Part shown: positions 18,446 through 27,403 of the stretch, piece after piece
Position numbering within the stretch: the stretch's first letter is position 1
Layout of the letters: the number at the start of each line of letters is the position of its first letter
From: an uncultured Roseburia sp.
GTDB taxonomy: Bacteria; Bacillota; Clostridia; Lachnospirales; Lachnospiraceae
NCBI GenBank assembly: GCA_947088675.1
Contig: CAMUHN010000004.1
Span: forward strand, 1-64,000
DNA: 64,000 nucleotides
Reading direction: 5' to 3'
Notes under the pieces: generated by a model
What the model was told of the DNA's origin: nothing
Databases searched by the model: none
The model's input: only the letters and a program-made list of their open reading frames with translations
Program-made: the position numbers and the translations under genes

Positions 18446-20680
18446 TTGAGGGTAAAAAAGAAAAAGATATATCTGATGATTTTATTTGCATTATTTGCAG
18501 TGATACTTGTTTTTCTCTTCCTGATCAAAATACAGTCAAACCGGATCGTGTATGAGGAAAAGTATTCCGCAGACTGGGTAGGAATTGCGGAAGTATCTGC
18601 AGAATTATCCTCCGGCGCATTTTTGGAAATTGACTGGAATGAGGTTTTTGGTGAAAAGAAAGGCAACTGTCTGACCCGTGCAGACCTGCAGATGATTGCA
18701 GAAAATCTTGGCGTTGCCGAGTACATAGAGCTTCCGGGTTTTTGGAAGCGTCATGTGGTAACAAGAGAAGAGTGGAATACAGTATTTCGTCAGATGCTTG
18801 ACTATCTCGATATGAATGAGGTTGTCTCAGAAGATACATTTCTTGTGCTGGATCTGATGGAAGCGGACGGCAGGAATGTATTAGTGACAAACAAAGGGGA
18901 TTATTTTACTTCGCTTTCGGTTTCTTTTTTTGAGAAGTGGCAGTCTTACCGGATCTATGCCGCAGAGGATAACTGCCTGGGTATCGTTTCTTTTTCGGAG
19001 GAAGAGGAGGAGGTAAGAGATGCCTATTTAAAACAGATGACAGCCGAATCGGTGACTTTTTTGTATCAGGGCGCAGAGTACCAGATTCAGACAGCGTCAC
19101 AAAGTGTGCTGGAGGCAGGCGTCTGTGATTTTGTATTTTTAAATCGGGAAATTACAACAATCCGTGAGAAGAGGGATGCAATCAACGGAGATCTGCTTTC
19201 CTATGACGGGGAGTTTATAGAGATAGAGGGGTATGGGAAAGTTGGCCATGACGGAAAAATTCCCGTTTATCGGACGTACGGAGAGGTGGCTGAAAAATCC
19301 ATATCAGATGTGGTACTCGGAAATATGGATCTGACATATATTACAGGAGGAGAGAATGTCTGCGCTATATTATTAAAACAGCCGGCGAATATCGCTGATA
19401 TACGTGTGCTTCTCCTGTCAGACGGCACTAAATTCCGCGATGCGGTGTATTTAAAGTGCAGTTTGGAAGTGTCTGTGCACTTTGGGGAGTCGGTTTCGGA
19501 TGCCGCTTCTATGCAGCTGGTGTCGGCCTCAGATTATTTTGCCGGGGGCGGAAGTGAAACTCTGGTGATAGAGCCGAAAGATCCCGGTGCACAGATTTAT
19601 CTCTGCGACGCCGAGGGCAACCCTGTTTCAAACGGTTATGCAGGTTCCATGGAAGTCAGGAAGATGCCGGACGGGTATACGGTTGTCAATGAGGTGCCGT
19701 TTGAGCAGTATCTGTATGCTGTTGTGCCGAGTGAGATGCCGTCCACCTTTGCACCGGAAGCATTAAAGGCTCAGGCGGTCTGTGCGAGAAGTTATGCCTA
19801 TGGGCAGCTGATGGCGGCGGACCTTGCGGCGTATGGCGCGCACATTGATGACAGTACTTCCTATCAGGTGTACAATAAGGTGGCGCGCACACAGCCGACG
19901 ACAGATGCTGTTGACGCGACATGCGGGCAGGTGCTGACTTATCAGGGGAATGTCGTGTCCGCGTACTACTTTTCTACTTCTATGGGTTATACAGGTACGG
20001 CAGATATCTGGAATGTCGACGACCCCGCCCCCATGGCGTATTTGCAGCAGGCATGCTTAAATGAGCAGCCGTTTGACGGAGATCTTTCAACGGAAGAGGG
20101 ATTTGCAGCATATATTGCAACAACGCAAAATGGTTATGACAGCGATATTAAATTTTACCGGTGGAGTGCAGCAGCGGATTATCGAGATAAAACATCCGAG
20201 ATCAATGAGATCATAGAAGCACGCCGGGCAGTTGCGGAAAAAAATATACAGATTTTAAAAGAGGGCGGCAAAGAGCCGCAGGAATCTTTGGAAGGACTGG
20301 GAGCTGTAACAGGGATACGCGTGCAGCAGAGAAACAGCTCCGGGGCTGTTATTACGCTTTGCTTACAGTATGAACATGGTTCTGTACTGGTAAAAACCGA
20401 ATATAATATACGTAAGATTCTGGGCGTATGCCTGAACAAAATCACATTTGCCGACGGATCCGAAAAAGAGGGAGATACCATGCTTCCGAGCGCATATACG
20501 ACGGTGGAGCTGCAGGACGACGGAACTCTCATTTTGCGCGGCGGCGGATACGGGCATGGACTTGGCATGAGCCAGAACGGAGCAAACGGCATGGGAAAGA
20601 GCGGCAAATCATATACCGAGATATTGAATTATTTTTATCGGGATATTGTCATTGAGGAAATGGCAAATATTTTCCCATAA
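18446..20680 (+). CDS. Membrane-anchored SpoIID/LytB-domain protein
   Basis: 744 residues. A basic start and one hydrophobic segment (about 8-28) give a membrane anchor with the rest outside. The N-terminal 380 residues are not recognised. The SpoIID domain spans roughly 395-740: FEQYLYAVVPSEMPSTF (with the Glu that is catalytic in SpoIID lytic transglycosylases), ALKAQAVCARSYAY, and the closing GGGYGHGLGMSQNGANGMG. SpoIID-type enzymes cut glycan strands lacking stem peptides. The start codon is TTG 18446, right behind AAGGAGGAG. A vegetative wall-remodelling role is as likely as a sporulation role, since this is far longer than SpoIID itself. Confidence 0.85.
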   Translation: MRVKKKKIYLMILFALFAVILVFLFLIKIQSNRIVYEEKYSADWVGIAEVSAELSSGAFLEIDWNEVFGEKKGNCLTRADLQMIAENLGVAEYIELPGFWKRHVVTREEWNTVFRQMLDYLDMNEVVSEDTFLVLDLMEADGRNVLVTNKGDYFTSLSVSFFEKWQSYRIYAAEDNCLGIVSFSEEEEEVRDAYLKQMTAESVTFLYQGAEYQIQTASQSVLEAGVCDFVFLNREITTIREKRDAINGDLLSYDGEFIEIEGYGKVGHDGKIPVYRTYGEVAEKSISDVVLGNMDLTYITGGENVCAILLKQPANIADIRVLLLSDGTKFRDAVYLKCSLEVSVHFGESVSDAASMQLVSASDYFAGGGSETLVIEPKDPGAQIYLCDAEGNPVSNGYAGSMEVRKMPDGYTVVNEVPFEQYLYAVVPSEMPSTFAPEALKAQAVCARSYAYGQLMAADLAAYGAHIDDSTSYQVYNKVARTQPTTDAVDATCGQVLTYQGNVVSAYYFSTSMGYTGTADIWNVDDPAPMAYLQQACLNEQPFDGDLSTEEGFAAYIATTQNGYDSDIKFYRWSAAADYRDKTSEINEIIEARRAVAEKNIQILKEGGKEPQESLEGLGAVTGIRVQQRNSSGAVITLCLQYEHGSVLVKTEYNIRKILGVCLNKITFADGSEKEGDTMLPSAYTTVELQDDGTLILRGGGYGHGLGMSQNGANGMGKSGKSYTEILNYFYRDIVIEEMANIFP

Positions 20681-20703
20681 ATCAAATCCGAGTGCAGGAA
20701 CAG

Positions 20704-20854
20704 ACAAAATAAGGTTGCTGTTCACACAGGACTTAGCATTTACTGCAAAGTCCGTACGAAAACGTATCTTTTGCAGGTAAAAATCCATTTGCGGAGCAAA
20801 TTTTGCATGGATTTTTACCTGTTACTGGAACGGAGTGAACAGTAACAAAATAAG
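20704..20854. repeat. Palindromic MITE-like intergenic element
   Basis: The 188-nt gap between two genes holds an element with terminal inverted repeats GTTGCTGTTCAC (20714-20725) and GTGAACAGTAAC (20835-20846), one wobble mismatch. Directly repeated ACAAAATAAG lies at 20704-20713 and 20845-20854. Inside is a perfect 15-bp stem, CAGGTAAAAATCCAT (20774-20788) with 20807-20821, capped by a smaller TTTGC/GCAAA hairpin. The direct repeats look like a target duplication. No coding capacity. Confidence 0.75.
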
Positions 20855-20869
20855 AAAGGTTGTTTTATC

Positions 20870-21721
20870 ATGTTTTGGAAAATTGCGGGGAGTGTCAAAT
20901 ATTTTACGGAAGAGTGCAAAAGAGATAAGATCAGCGCTTACGCGGCGCAGGCAGCCTTTTTCATCATTCTTTCTATTATCCCGTTTCTGATGGTTTTTTC
21001 ATCGCTGCTGCAGTATACCAATGTAACTGAGGGGATGCTGCTTAAGACTATCACCGGGATTATGCCGGAGTATATTGCGCCGTTTCTTGTTTCGCTGATA
21101 CACGAGGTTTACAGCCGTTCCATGGGGATTATTTCGGTGACTGCCGTTGCGGCAGTCTGGTCGGCTGCAAAAGGCATCCAGTATATGGCGGACGGATTAA
21201 ACTCGGTGCATGATATTGAGGAACACAGAAACTGGTTTGTGCTGCGTTTCTGGGCAGTCGTTTATACAGTCGCATTTATGGCTGCGATAGTAGCGACGCT
21301 TTTGTTTCTGGTATTTGGGAATTTTCTGCATGATATGCTGGTAGAATACAGTCCGCTGATCAAGAATACGGTTGACATTTTGTCACGGTTTCGCGGTTTG
21401 TTTATGATTGCGATATTGATTGTTTTTTTTGATATCCTGTTTACGACGCTGCCAAACCGGAAGCTGACATTGAGAAGTCAGCTTCCGGGAGCGGCTGTCT
21501 GCGGTGTAGCGTGGTATCTGTTTTCCATAGGGCTTTCTGTCTATGTCGATTATTTTAACGGATTTTCGATGTATGGAAGCCTTACCACAATTGCACTGAT
21601 TATGCTCTGGCTGTATTTCTGCATGTATATTATGATGGTGTCGGCGGAGTTAAACGTCGTCTTTTGCGACGGAATCAGGGCAAGCAAATTTCCGACGATA
21701 AAGATCGGCCCCCGCCGTTGA
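20870..21721 (+). CDS. YihY/BrkB-family membrane protein
   Basis: 283 residues with an N-terminal cytoplasmic segment and about six membrane helices. The family marks are AAQAAFFIILSIIPFLM (helix 1), VWSAAKGIQYMADGLN, LPNRK and the PGA...YG/YGSL near the last helices. The family (formerly called ribonuclease BN by mistake) has unknown transport-like function. ATG 20870 follows AAGAAAGG, directly behind the palindromic element. Confidence 0.88.
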   Translation: MFWKIAGSVKYFTEECKRDKISAYAAQAAFFIILSIIPFLMVFSSLLQYTNVTEGMLLKTITGIMPEYIAPFLVSLIHEVYSRSMGIISVTAVAAVWSAAKGIQYMADGLNSVHDIEEHRNWFVLRFWAVVYTVAFMAAIVATLLFLVFGNFLHDMLVEYSPLIKNTVDILSRFRGLFMIAILIVFFDILFTTLPNRKLTLRSQLPGAAVCGVAWYLFSIGLSVYVDYFNGFSMYGSLTTIALIMLWLYFCMYIMMVSAELNVVFCDGIRASKFPTIKIGPRR

Positions 21722-21741
21722 GCAGCATCTGTTTAACTGTG

Positions 21742-22554
21742 CTAGTCCAGGTTTACATGTTTCCGGATGATGACAGCGCTGATCAGATAATAGATCGCGA
21801 TAAACGCTGCAGTTATAATCAGGCTGCCATTAAGAAATGTTGTAAAGCTGCTAACCGGTAAGAAATCGGCTTCGCTTCCGGTTGCTGCAATATCCCGGAA
21901 AAAACCGGACAGGACAGACAGCAGTGCGATGACTGAAACGATCTGTTCTGCAAAGTAGAATACGACGCCTGATACAATGGAAAATGCGAGTTTATTGGTG
22001 GAAAAGAGCTGTCCGACCGAGGCGGCGGCATATACCATCAGGATAAAATGCAGGATAGTAAACACTGCGGAAACTAACATATAAACGATAAACCATGGAA
22101 GAGGCATGAAGTTGTCGCTGTTCCAGTTCTGCAGAAACATATCCCATTCTTCCGGCGTAATGGAAAAGATAGCGCCGCCGGTGGCTGCCGTTATCATGGC
22201 AAAGAAACTGAGCGCAATCAGAATCGTTGTGCCGGTCATCCAGAGCACTGCGGCAAGCAGCTTTGAATGCAGGATTGAGAGAGGGCTGACCGGGAGCGTA
22301 TGGGTCAGATATCCCTGATCCGAGTAGGTTGTTTTATAAAAATGCCAGCAGACATAGACGACGGCCACAATATAGATGGCGACAAGTGACAGAACATATA
22401 AAATCAGTACAGTTGATGTAATTGCGTTGCCGGCATCCGGGCTGATGCACAGTGTGATCACAGCAAGCACTGTCATTGCGATGATAATGCAAAAGAGCAG
22501 AACCATAACTTTTGAAGTGTTTTTTAATTCGTGCTTAAATAATTTTCCTAACAT
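21742..22554 (-). CDS. ABC transporter permease (GntR-linked operon)
   Basis: 270 residues with six predicted membrane helices (for example VMVLLFCIIIAMTVLAVITL at 15-34). It is the membrane partner of the ATPase gene, overlapping it by 7 nt. Third gene of a GntR-ATPase-permease operon resembling Ytr-type systems that respond to cell-envelope stress or antibiotics. The substrate cannot be told from the sequence. Confidence 0.8.
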   Translation of the reverse strand: MLGKLFKHELKNTSKVMVLLFCIIIAMTVLAVITLCISPDAGNAITSTVLILYVLSLVAIYIVAVVYVCWHFYKTTYSDQGYLTHTLPVSPLSILHSKLLAAVLWMTGTTILIALSFFAMITAATGGAIFSITPEEWDMFLQNWNSDNFMPLPWFIVYMLVSAVFTILHFILMVYAAASVGQLFSTNKLAFSIVSGVVFYFAEQIVSVIALLSVLSGFFRDIAATGSEADFLPVSSFTTFLNGSLIITAAFIAIYYLISAVIIRKHVNLD

Positions 22555-23246
22555 TTGAATACCTCCCGAAACAGTGTATCTACGGATTTTCCCTCTTTTA
22601 CACGGATGTCTTCCACTGGTGAAGAGAGCCGTATCTGCCCGTTTTGGATAAAGATCACTTCATCCAGGATGTTTTCAATATCCGAGATCAGGTGCGTGGA
22701 TAACAGGATCGTTGCTTTTGGATCATAATTACTTAAAATTATATTTAAAATATAATCTCTGGCCGCAGGATCTACACCGGCAATTGGCTCATCCAGTACG
22801 TAGAGATCTGCGTTGCGGCTCATTACAAGAATCAGCTGGACCTTTTCCTTTGTTCCCTTTGACATGGATTTTAAATTGTCTTCGGGAGCAATCCCAAGCT
22901 TTTGCAGCATATCGTGGGCGCGTTCCAGCTGAAAGTCCTGATAGAAGTCGCGGAAAAACGAGATGACATCTTTTACTTTCTGATTCATATTCAGGTAGGT
23001 GTGGTCAGGCAGATAGGAGACATGTTTTTTGCTCTCTGCTCCGATTGGATTGCCTGCTATGGTCAGTGTGCCGGATGTCGGCGTCAAAATTCCGTTGATC
23101 ATTTTGATTAATGTTGTCTTTCCGCTGCCGTTCGGACCTAAAAGTCCGATGATATGCCCGCTCTCAATTGAGAGACTGATGTGGTCTATGGCCGTTTTCG
23201 GGCCGTAGGTCTTCGTTAAATCCTTACATTCCAATAAGGTGCTCAT
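22548..23246 (-). CDS. ABC transporter ATP-binding protein
   Basis: 232 residues. Walker A is LLGPNGSGKTT, the signature is MSKGTKEKVQL (a degenerate LSGGQ, common in this group), Walker B is LYVLDEPIAGVD, and the switch His is in LLSTHLI. It powers the permease encoded immediately downstream and is cotranscribed with the GntR regulator 17 nt upstream. Confidence 0.9.
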   Translation of the reverse strand: MSTLLECKDLTKTYGPKTAIDHISLSIESGHIIGLLGPNGSGKTTLIKMINGILTPTSGTLTIAGNPIGAESKKHVSYLPDHTYLNMNQKVKDVISFFRDFYQDFQLERAHDMLQKLGIAPEDNLKSMSKGTKEKVQLILVMSRNADLYVLDEPIAGVDPAARDYILNIILSNYDPKATILLSTHLISDIENILDEVIFIQNGQIRLSSPVEDIRVKEGKSVDTLFREVFKC

Positions 23247-23263
23247 GAAAAAACCTCCTGATT

Positions 23264-23629
23264 TTAATCTTTTTTCAGTGTCCGGTTTAACAGGTTTAGA
23301 ATTTCATCTCTGCCATATCCGAGTTTTTGCATCATCTCCAAAAACCGGTTCATCTCCTGTTGTGCAAGCGTAGTTTTTGCTGACTCTATCATAGGAATAT
23401 CCTCCGTAATAAAACGTCCGCTGGTTCGTCTGGAAAAGACCAGTCCGATTCGTTCCAGTTCTGCAAATGCTTTCTGCATCGTGTTTGGATTGACTGCTGC
23501 CTCCTGTGCCAGATCGCGTACGCTCGGCAGTTTTTCGCCCGGTTTATATTTACCGGCGATAATATCTGTCTGAATGCGTTCCACAATCTGGGAAAAAATG
23601 GGACGGTCTGAATCTAAGTTCCATGCCAT
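23264..23629 (-). CDS. GntR-family regulator, YtrA subfamily
   Basis: 121 residues. The winged-helix domain (10-75) holds GEKLPSVRDLAQEAAVNPNTMQKAFAELER, the GntR recognition segment, followed by a short C-terminal dimerisation tail of YtrA type rather than a large effector domain. Such proteins repress their own ABC operon, and the gene order here fits. The promoter just upstream contains TTGTA direct repeats that could be its operator. Confidence 0.9.
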   Translation of the reverse strand: MAWNLDSDRPIFSQIVERIQTDIIAGKYKPGEKLPSVRDLAQEAAVNPNTMQKAFAELERIGLVFSRRTSGRFITEDIPMIESAKTTLAQQEMNRFLEMMQKLGYGRDEILNLLNRTLKKD

Positions 23630-23666
23630 TGTGTCACCTCCTTTTTTGTACTTTTGTGTTAATCAA

Positions 23667-23695
23667 ATAATACAATAGTACAACTGCGATGTCAA
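23667..23695 (-). promoter_or_regulatory. Promoter/operator of the GntR-ABC operon
   Basis: Reverse strand: TTGACA (23695-23690), 17-nt spacer, TATTAT (23672-23667). The spacer carries a TTGTA-CTA-TTGTA direct repeat, a candidate binding site for the YtrA-type repressor. Confidence 0.7.
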
Positions 23696-23756
23696 GTGAT
23701 TTTTTCATCTTTTTACCGTATGAAGAAGACCGTGTGAGAAACCGGTTTAATTGCTG

Positions 23757-23784
23757 TTGTTTTTCTATCCGTATGTGGTATACT
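23757..23784 (+). promoter_or_regulatory. Promoter of the MBOAT operon
   Basis: TTGTTT (23757-23762), 16-nt spacer, TATACT (23779-23784), about 65 nt before the start codon. Confidence 0.5.
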
Positions 23785-23847
23785 TACACCAATGTGTTTC
23801 GGATGTGGGGTATTTTTTGTGCATGAGTTTGTGTTTCGGAGGTTAAC

Positions 23848-25257
23848 ATGTCATTCTGTTCCATATGGTTTTTGGTGTATTTCCTGTCTGTTTTTTTGCT
23901 GTATTTTGCGTTCCCGAAAAATAAGCGTTATCTTTGTCTGCTGGTTGCCAGTTATCTGTTCTATTTTACCTGGAATCCCTGTTATGCGATTGTTCTGTTT
24001 TTGATCACGGTATTGACATATCTGGGGGCGGCCGCAGGAAAGGGGGCGTATGCAAAAGCCGGTTTTTCTGCGGCGTTTTGTCTTGTTTTGTGTGTCCTGT
24101 TTTTCTTTAAATATGGGTGGCTGATTGGAAGAGACAGTATTTTTTTCCCGGTTGGAATCTCATTTTACACACTGCAGGCGCTTGGTTATCTGATTGATGT
24201 GCGCACAGGAGCGATTGAGCCGGAAAAAAATTTTGCAAAGTATGCGCTCTTTGTCTCGTTCTTTCCCACCGTTCAATCGGGGCCGATCGAGCGGAGCGCT
24301 ACGTTGTTAAGACAGATTCGAGAAGGGACGGATTTTTCTTTCGAAAAGGCGAAATCCGGTTTTTTCTGGATGTATTTTGGGTATTTTGAAAAATTTTTTA
24401 TTGCGGACCGGCTTGCGCTGGTAACAGATTCCTTTTTTCAGGATTATACGAAGCAGACCGGGGCGGCGCTGGTATTTGCAGCAATCTTATACGGCCTGCA
24501 GATCTATGCGGATTTTGCCGGTTACAGCCATATTGCCTGTGGGATTGCGAAAGTTCTGGGCTATGAGATAAACCCGAATTTCAGACAGCCGTATTTTGCG
24601 CGGACCATAAAGGGATTCTGGCAGAGGTGGCATATCAGTTTGTCCGGCTGGCTGATGGATTATATTTATATTCCGCTGGGGGGAAACCGCTGTAAAAAAG
24701 CGCGGAAATATTTCAATCTTTTTGTTACATTTCTGGTCAGCGGCTTATGGCATGGAGCAGGCCTCCATTATCTGATCTGGGGATGTCTGCACAGTATATA
24801 TGAGATCGTTTCCGATCTTACGGCCGGCTTTCGGACCAGGGTGAAACAGGTATGCAAAATCAGGAGCAATTGTTTTTCGTATCATCTGTTTCAGTCGGTT
24901 CTCTTATTTGTGATGGTCGATTTTGCGTGGCTGTTCTTCCGGGCGCAGAGTATTTCGGAAATCGTTGTGATGTTAAAACAGATCTTTTTTCATTTTAATT
25001 TTGCAGATACGGTTTCTGACGGCGTTTTGTGGGCCGGGCAGGACGCGGTAAGATGGTGGATTCTGGTGCTGGAGCTGGCGGCGGTTTTTGTGATTGATGC
25101 GCTGCACGAAAAAAATTACAGTATTGCGGAATGGCTTCAGAAACAAAATCTTGTTTTTCGCTGGTTCTGCTATTTGTTTTTGACGGTTGTTCTGGCAATT
25201 GGAACGATCTATAATTATGGAATCAGTTCTTCTAATTTTATTTATGCGCAGTTTTAA
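23848..25257 (+). CDS. MBOAT O-acyltransferase (AlgI/DltB-like)
   Basis: 469 residues with about ten membrane helices. MBOAT marks: FPTVQSGPIER, the QIYADFAGYSHIACG segment, WQRWHISLSGWLMDYIYIPLGGNR and the catalytic His in SGLWHGAG. Such proteins move acyl (often acetyl) groups across the membrane to extracellular polysaccharide. The next gene encodes an SGNH-type extracytoplasmic partner, as in AlgI-AlgJ/X pairs. ATG 23848 follows CGGAGG. The modified polymer is unknown. Confidence 0.9.
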   Translation: MSFCSIWFLVYFLSVFLLYFAFPKNKRYLCLLVASYLFYFTWNPCYAIVLFLITVLTYLGAAAGKGAYAKAGFSAAFCLVLCVLFFFKYGWLIGRDSIFFPVGISFYTLQALGYLIDVRTGAIEPEKNFAKYALFVSFFPTVQSGPIERSATLLRQIREGTDFSFEKAKSGFFWMYFGYFEKFFIADRLALVTDSFFQDYTKQTGAALVFAAILYGLQIYADFAGYSHIACGIAKVLGYEINPNFRQPYFARTIKGFWQRWHISLSGWLMDYIYIPLGGNRCKKARKYFNLFVTFLVSGLWHGAGLHYLIWGCLHSIYEIVSDLTAGFRTRVKQVCKIRSNCFSYHLFQSVLLFVMVDFAWLFFRAQSISEIVVMLKQIFFHFNFADTVSDGVLWAGQDAVRWWILVLELAAVFVIDALHEKNYSIAEWLQKQNLVFRWFCYLFLTVVLAIGTIYNYGISSSNFIYAQF

Positions 25258-25282
25258 ATAATTTCAGGGAAAGGCCGCAACA

Positions 25283-26221
25283 ATGAAAAAATTTTATAAA
25301 AAACTGTTTCTTTTTCTTGTTCTTACAGGTATTAGTTTGGCGTGTATGGATGTTCTGTCTATGGTGGAACCGTTTCGCACGCAGCTGGCTTATCTGACTG
25401 ACAGCTATGCGTTTATTTCGGTCAATACAGGCGCGGATGAGATCAAACCGTATATAGAAAAAGCGCAGACAGATGATAAGACGACAAAACTGATTTTTGG
25501 GGACAGTGTCTGTCACCAGATGTTTCGCAGACTGCAGAAATATAACGAGGATATTTCGATGATAGGAAGTAACGGTGCGATCACGCTGGCAGGTCAGTAT
25601 ATTCTTGCAGAAGAGTATTTGAAGAGTCATCCGGATGCGACGGATCTGTATCTTATCCTGCTGCCGGAATCACTGACCAGGACATTCGATACCGGTTACG
25701 GGTATCAATATGCAGTGATGCCCTTTGTGGAGACCGATACATTGCAGTTACTGGATGAAAATACGATCGCATGTATGGAGCAGGTATACGGGAAACTGTT
25801 TTTAAAACCTGCTGTTGTCAAAGCAATTGACAAGTCGGCAGTTAACAGGAAATTGTATTTAAATATTCTCAGAGAATGTACGGACGGATATCAGCCCGAA
25901 ATGCCATTTGAGATTGCGGAGCAGTATCTTATGAAAATGGACCGGCTTTGTGAGGAACATCAGGTGCGCCTGCATCTGATCCCCGGCCCGGTGTGCGAGA
26001 GCAAAGCGGAATATATGAAAACACTGGAGCAGATCTGGCAGTCCGGTCCGCTCAGCGCTCGTTTTCCGGATTTTTTCAGTAGTATTTCGTATTATAGCGC
26101 CGACCAGGCAAAGGATGGCACGCATTTTAGCGGCGCCTATGCCAGGCAGAAAAGCATGAATAAAAAAATCAAAAAAATGATCTCGGGCACAGAGCTTGCG
26201 GATCAGCTGCGTTATCAATAA
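25283..26221 (+). CDS. Extracytoplasmic SGNH/AlgJ-like partner of the MBOAT
   Basis: 312 residues. An N-terminal hydrophobic anchor (5-25) is followed by an SGNH-hydrolase-like domain: block I is IFGDSVCHQ (Ser near residue 76), and the Asp/His pair is in DGTHFSG (about 279-285). It lies 25 nt after the MBOAT gene. Family knowledge: such partners take the acyl group from the MBOAT and place it on the polymer. Its stop is only 3 nt from the stop of the convergent XRE gene. Confidence 0.78.
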   Translation: MKKFYKKLFLFLVLTGISLACMDVLSMVEPFRTQLAYLTDSYAFISVNTGADEIKPYIEKAQTDDKTTKLIFGDSVCHQMFRRLQKYNEDISMIGSNGAITLAGQYILAEEYLKSHPDATDLYLILLPESLTRTFDTGYGYQYAVMPFVETDTLQLLDENTIACMEQVYGKLFLKPAVVKAIDKSAVNRKLYLNILRECTDGYQPEMPFEIAEQYLMKMDRLCEEHQVRLHLIPGPVCESKAEYMKTLEQIWQSGPLSARFPDFFSSISYYSADQAKDGTHFSGAYARQKSMNKKIKKMISGTELADQLRYQ

Positions 26222-26224
26222 TTT

Positions 26225-27247
26225 TCAGGACTCACTGTTATTTTTTGGCTGCTTATTTAAGTGATCGCCCTGGATGCCCAGATAGCGCTGAACGGTTACG
26301 GTGTTTCCGGAGAGCAGCAGCAGCGCCCGGCCGGCTTCAAACATAATGTCTGCTTTTGACATCAGGTTATTTGCGGCAAAGGCGGCGGGGACCGCAAGGA
26401 TTCCTTCGAGAAGTGCGTTCCGCTCTTTTTCGGGAAGAAAACAGAGCGCGCGGTTTAACAAAATTTTTCCGAACAGTTCCAGAATCTGGTTGTAATGTTG
26501 TGTGACAAATTGGATGCCCTTGTCCAGAATAGCCGGCGTCTCGTCGATCCTGCCGGCGGATGTAAGGGATTTGCCGAGATAGAAAACGGCGGAGGCATAG
26601 ATGGCGCCGATTGTGGATGAGTGCAGATATCCTTTGTCCAGATGGGTGAGCACAAAAGAGCACAGTGCAATCGGCAGGTCATATCCGACGCCGGCGGGAT
26701 GATCCGTCTCTTTCCAGTATAATGCGGCCGTCATATAAAGCATTGCCCAGAGTTCATTGAGGCTGAAATATTCATAATTATCTCTTGTTTCCAGTGTAAA
26801 ATCCGGTTTTGTCAGAAAGATCGACTGATATGCCAGCTGATATGCCTCATCAAATTTTTTGTACAGATTTGAGAGTATATGGGAGCGTTTTCCCATGATA
26901 TACTGATGCGGTTCGCCGGATGCATAAAAAGTGTATTTTTTTTCCAGAGAATCGATGTATTTTTCTGCTTCCGAAAAAGCGGAAGCCCCGATCAGTCGCT
27001 CCAGTTCAAAACAATGTTCATGGTACAGTTCGTTGTCTGCGCTGCTTAAATTTGTGTAAAAAAGGGAGGGGTTGACGCCAAGCCGTGAAAATAGTTTTAC
27101 GGTGATATCCTCCGACGGTATTTTTTTGCCGTTTTCTATTTTTGAGATATAGGTTACACTGCAGATTCCCTCGGCAAGCTGTTTCTGGCTGAATTTCTTT
27201 TTCGTTCTCAATTCACAGAGCATAGACCCAATGTTGTAATGATTCAT
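26225..27247 (-). CDS. XRE regulator with TPR-like domain (RNPP/Rgg-like)
   Basis: 340 residues. The HTH occupies about 7-60 (LCELRTKKKFSQKQLAEGICSVTYISKIENG is the helix-turn-helix). The remaining 270 residues are helical repeats resembling the TPR sensing domain of Rgg/PlcR-type peptide receptors. It is transcribed divergently from an ABC-2 exporter operon, with a 156-nt shared control region. A peptide-sensing role is inference; no signal-peptide gene was found nearby. Confidence 0.75.
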   Translation of the reverse strand: MNHYNIGSMLCELRTKKKFSQKQLAEGICSVTYISKIENGKKIPSEDITVKLFSRLGVNPSLFYTNLSSADNELYHEHCFELERLIGASAFSEAEKYIDSLEKKYTFYASGEPHQYIMGKRSHILSNLYKKFDEAYQLAYQSIFLTKPDFTLETRDNYEYFSLNELWAMLYMTAALYWKETDHPAGVGYDLPIALCSFVLTHLDKGYLHSSTIGAIYASAVFYLGKSLTSAGRIDETPAILDKGIQFVTQHYNQILELFGKILLNRALCFLPEKERNALLEGILAVPAAFAANNLMSKADIMFEAGRALLLLSGNTVTVQRYLGIQGDHLNKQPKNNSES

Positions 27248-27334
27248 ATGTGTCCTCTTTTCTTTCCGATTATATGTATTTTACATAAAGATAATCTCTT
27301 TTTTCCTGTTTGTAAAGAGGTGTTGACCAAAAGT

Positions 27335-27372
27335 ACAATTGCAGGCTTACCTGTTTTGCATGTAAAATGAAA
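27335..27372 (+). promoter_or_regulatory. Promoter with inverted-repeat operator candidate
   Basis: TTGCAG (starting near 27339), 18-nt spacer and TAAAAT lie about 40 nt before the ABC ATPase gene. An inverted repeat CAGG-CTTA-CCTG (27342-27353) falls within the spacer and would block polymerase if bound, for example by the divergent XRE regulator. Confidence 0.45.
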
Positions 27373-27403
27373 TCATACAGATAGTTAAGGAGGAGTTGTA
27401 AGT

